Shown here piece by piece: positions 5,729 through 7,190 of a stretch of DNA of 7,190 bases. The DNA is taken from assembly GCA_009783525.1 (NCBI GenBank), contig WRDG01000116.1, positions 1 to 7,190 on the forward strand, written 5' to 3'. The notes under the pieces are model-generated. The model had not been told where the DNA came from and made no database searches. It worked only from the letters and a program-made list of their open reading frames with translations. The stretch is from Defluviitaleaceae bacterium. Lineage in GTDB: Bacteria > Bacillota > Clostridia > Lachnospirales > WQUN01. A program made the translations under genes and the position numbers. The first letter of the stretch is position 1, and each line of letters begins with the position of its first letter.

Positions 5729-6867
5729 ATGCCAGCGCCGGCAGAAGCGGACAACTCCGCGAGCCGGCGCTTTTTATATTCGACGAAACATTTATTTTCG
5801 ACGGCGGATCTGATTTCGCCCATCATGCTGTTGTAAAAGAAAAGGTTGTGCATGACGCAGAGGCGCATGGCGAGCATTTCTTTGGCTTTGAATAAATGGC
5901 GGACATACGCGCGCGAAAATGTTTTGCAAACGGAGCAGGCGCATGAAGAACAGATCGGTTCGTCTTCGCGTTCGTGGCGCGCGTTAAGCATGTTGAGTTT
6001 GCCGAAGCGCGTGTAGACATGTGCGTGGCGGCCGTTGCGCGCGGGCAGCACGCAGTCGAATAGGTCTACGCCGCGCTCGACCGCTTCCAAAATATTTTCG
6101 GGCGTGCCAACGCCCATGAGATATGTCGGTTTAAAAAACGGCAGCAGCGGGACTACGGCTTCAAGAATGCCGTACATTTCGGCGGCGCTTTCGCCCACGG
6201 CGAGGCCGCCCACGGCATAGCCCGCGAGATCCATTTCGCTTATCGCCGCCGCGTGCTCCGCGCGGATGTCCGCGTGGACGCCGCCCTGGTTTATGCCGAA
6301 AAGCATTTGGCCGGGGTTAAGCGCGCCGCCCGATTCGTTCAATTCATGCAATTTATTTTTGCAGCGGACCAGCCAGCGGGTCGTGCGTTCCACAGAATTT
6401 TTTATATAAGCGCGGTCCGAAGGGTAGGGGGCACATTCGTCGAAAGCCATCGCTACTGTGGACGCGAGGTTCGATTGGATTTGCATGCTCTCTTCCGGGC
6501 CCATAAAAATTTTGCGGCCGTCGACATGGGACGAAAAATAAACGCCTTCCTCTTTTATTTTACGGAGAGCCGCAAGAGAAAAGACCTGGAAGCCGCCGGA
6601 GTCTGTAAGGAGCGGGCCGTCCCAGCGCATGAAGCGGCGGACGCCGCCCAGGCCGCGCACGGTTTCGTCGCCGGGGCGCACATGGAGGTGGTAGGTGTTG
6701 GCCAAAACGATTTGACAGCCGGCCTCGGACAAATCTGCAGAAGACAGCGCGCCCTTGATTGCGGCGGCGGTAGCGACGTTCATGAACGCGGGCGTGCGCA
6801 CGGTTCCGTGCGCTGTGTCGAAGTTTGCGCGTTTGGCGCGGCCTTCGGTTGATATGACAGTATACAT
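5725..6867 (-). CDS. tgt: tRNA-guanine transglycosylase (queuine tRNA-ribosyltransferase)
   Basis: The protein has 380 residues, the normal length. This enzyme swaps guanine 34 in the wobble position of tRNAs for Asp, Asn, His and Tyr with the queuosine precursor preQ1, in the cytoplasm. Key residues are all present: Asp89 in Asp-Ser-Gly-Gly-Phe-Gln; Asp143-Glu-Cys145 for base recognition; Gln194-Gly-Gly; Gly-Gly-Leu-Ala-Val-Gly-Glu at 220-226; and the nucleophile Asp271 in Phe-Asp-Cys-Val-Leu-Pro. The zinc site is Cys309, Cys311, Cys314 and His340, with the same spacing as in the E. coli enzyme. The usual Pro-Thr-Arg after the nucleophile is Pro-Ala-Arg here, a mild change. The ATG at 6867 has AAGGA 7 bases upstream. 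yajC follows downstream on the same strand. The start lies 45 bases from the divergent THUMP methyltransferase gene. Confidence 0.97.
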   Translation of the reverse strand: MYTVISTEGRAKRANFDTAHGTVRTPAFMNVATAAAIKGALSSADLSEAGCQIVLANTYHLHVRPGDETVRGLGGVRRFMRWDGPLLTDSGGFQVFSLAALRKIKEEGVYFSSHVDGRKIFMGPEESMQIQSNLASTVAMAFDECAPYPSDRAYIKNSVERTTRWLVRCKNKLHELNESGGALNPGQMLFGINQGGVHADIRAEHAAAISEMDLAGYAVGGLAVGESAAEMYGILEAVVPLLPFFKPTYLMGVGTPENILEAVERGVDLFDCVLPARNGRHAHVYTRFGKLNMLNARHEREDEPICSSCACSVCKTFSRAYVRHLFKAKEMLAMRLCVMHNLFFYNSMMGEIRSAVENKCFVEYKKRRLAELSASAGAGI

Positions 6868-6912
6868 TCGCTGTTCCTTTTGATAAATTTGGAAAAAAAA
6901 CGGTGGTGTACT

Positions 6913-7190
6913 ATGTACAGGCTTGCAGCGACGGCCGCGTTCGGGCTCGAAGCTTCGGTAAAGCGCGAGGCGGTTCGCATGGGATTGAGTGATGTTTCTG
7001 TTTCGGACGGGCGCGTATTTTTTTCGGGCGGCTTGGAAGCCGTCGCCGAAGCCAACCTGCGGTTTAGGTGCGCGGACCGCATTTTGATTATTATTGGCGA
7101 GTTTACAGCCGTCACATTTGACGAGCTGTTCGAAAAAACGAAGGCGCTCCCGTGGGACGAGTGGATCACGGCGGACGGAAAGTTTACCGT
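6913..7190 (+). CDS. THUMP-domain class I SAM-dependent RNA methyltransferase (RlmL/YpsC-like), 3' part beyond the window
   Basis: Ninety-two codons are visible and the frame is open to the edge. The opening (MYRLAATAAFGLEASVKREA) and the following Asn-Leu-Arg-Phe-Arg-Cys-Ala-Asp-Arg-Ile, Phe-Asp-Glu-Leu-Phe and Ala-Leu-Pro-Trp-Asp-Glu-Trp segments are characteristic of the N-terminal ferredoxin-like/THUMP part of the RlmL/YpsC family, which methylates guanine N2 in 23S rRNA. The full protein is normally about 370-380 residues, so roughly three quarters, including the whole methyltransferase domain, lies beyond 7190. Its ribosome site is weak (GGTGGTG at 6902-6908). Expression is divergent from tgt, and both control regions share only 45 bases. 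Confidence 0.85.
   Translation, partial: MYRLAATAAFGLEASVKREAVRMGLSDVSVSDGRVFFSGGLEAVAEANLRFRCADRILIIIGEFTAVTFDELFEKTKALPWDEWITADGKFT

Noticed and set aside
6253..6852. 199-residue plus-strand frame opposite tgt
   Set aside because: It is antisense to a fully conserved tgt with all catalytic and zinc residues, and it has no domain pattern.
6868..6912. Divergent promoters between tgt and the THUMP methyltransferase
   Set aside because: Promoters must exist nearby, but no hexamer pair at proper spacing is convincing on either strand.

Overview
The window looks like chromosomal DNA from an uncultured, gut-type member of the Clostridia (Oscillospiraceae-like). I infer this from protein style only: the RlmK/COG1092-type methyltransferase, the THUMP methyltransferase and the YajC all read like clostridial versions, and no taxonomic marker gene is present.

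The window has two parts. The left part (1 to about 2150) is clearly AT-rich and reads left to right. It holds a headless acyl-carrier-related protein remnant, a large solute-binding-type lipoprotein, and a 42-residue cysteine-rich peptide (2014-2142) that was found by eye. The peptide has a charged leader and a seven-cysteine tail, CTCTCTCTSAAVCICASCP. It strongly resembles precursors of the clostridial Clo7bot/CLI_3235 class of ribosomally made, modified peptides (RiPPs). The carrier-related remnant resembles the 'peptide maturation system acyl carrier-related protein' associated with those loci, so two independent hints agree. No maturase (radical SAM enzyme), peptidase or exporter is visible. 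They would lie left of the window, or the locus is decaying. An array of 17-18 bp palindromic units (2189-2292) and a terminator-like hairpin (2335-2392) close this part.

The right part (about 2300 to 7190) is GC-rich and housekeeping in character. It contains an RlmK/RlmI-like SAM methyltransferase (minus strand) and, divergent from it, a two-gene plus-strand run of a URO-D family protein and a PPP-type metallophosphoesterase. That run converges on yajC, which lies downstream of tgt on the minus strand. The start of a THUMP-domain (RlmL/YpsC-like) RNA methyltransferase is divergent from tgt and is cut by the right edge.

Together the right part deals with RNA modification (tgt for queuosine and two RNA-methyltransferase-like genes) and the Sec translocon (YajC). 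The usual secD/secF genes do not follow yajC. The sharp composition break near 2150-2300 suggests the peptide locus was acquired horizontally beside a stable core region.
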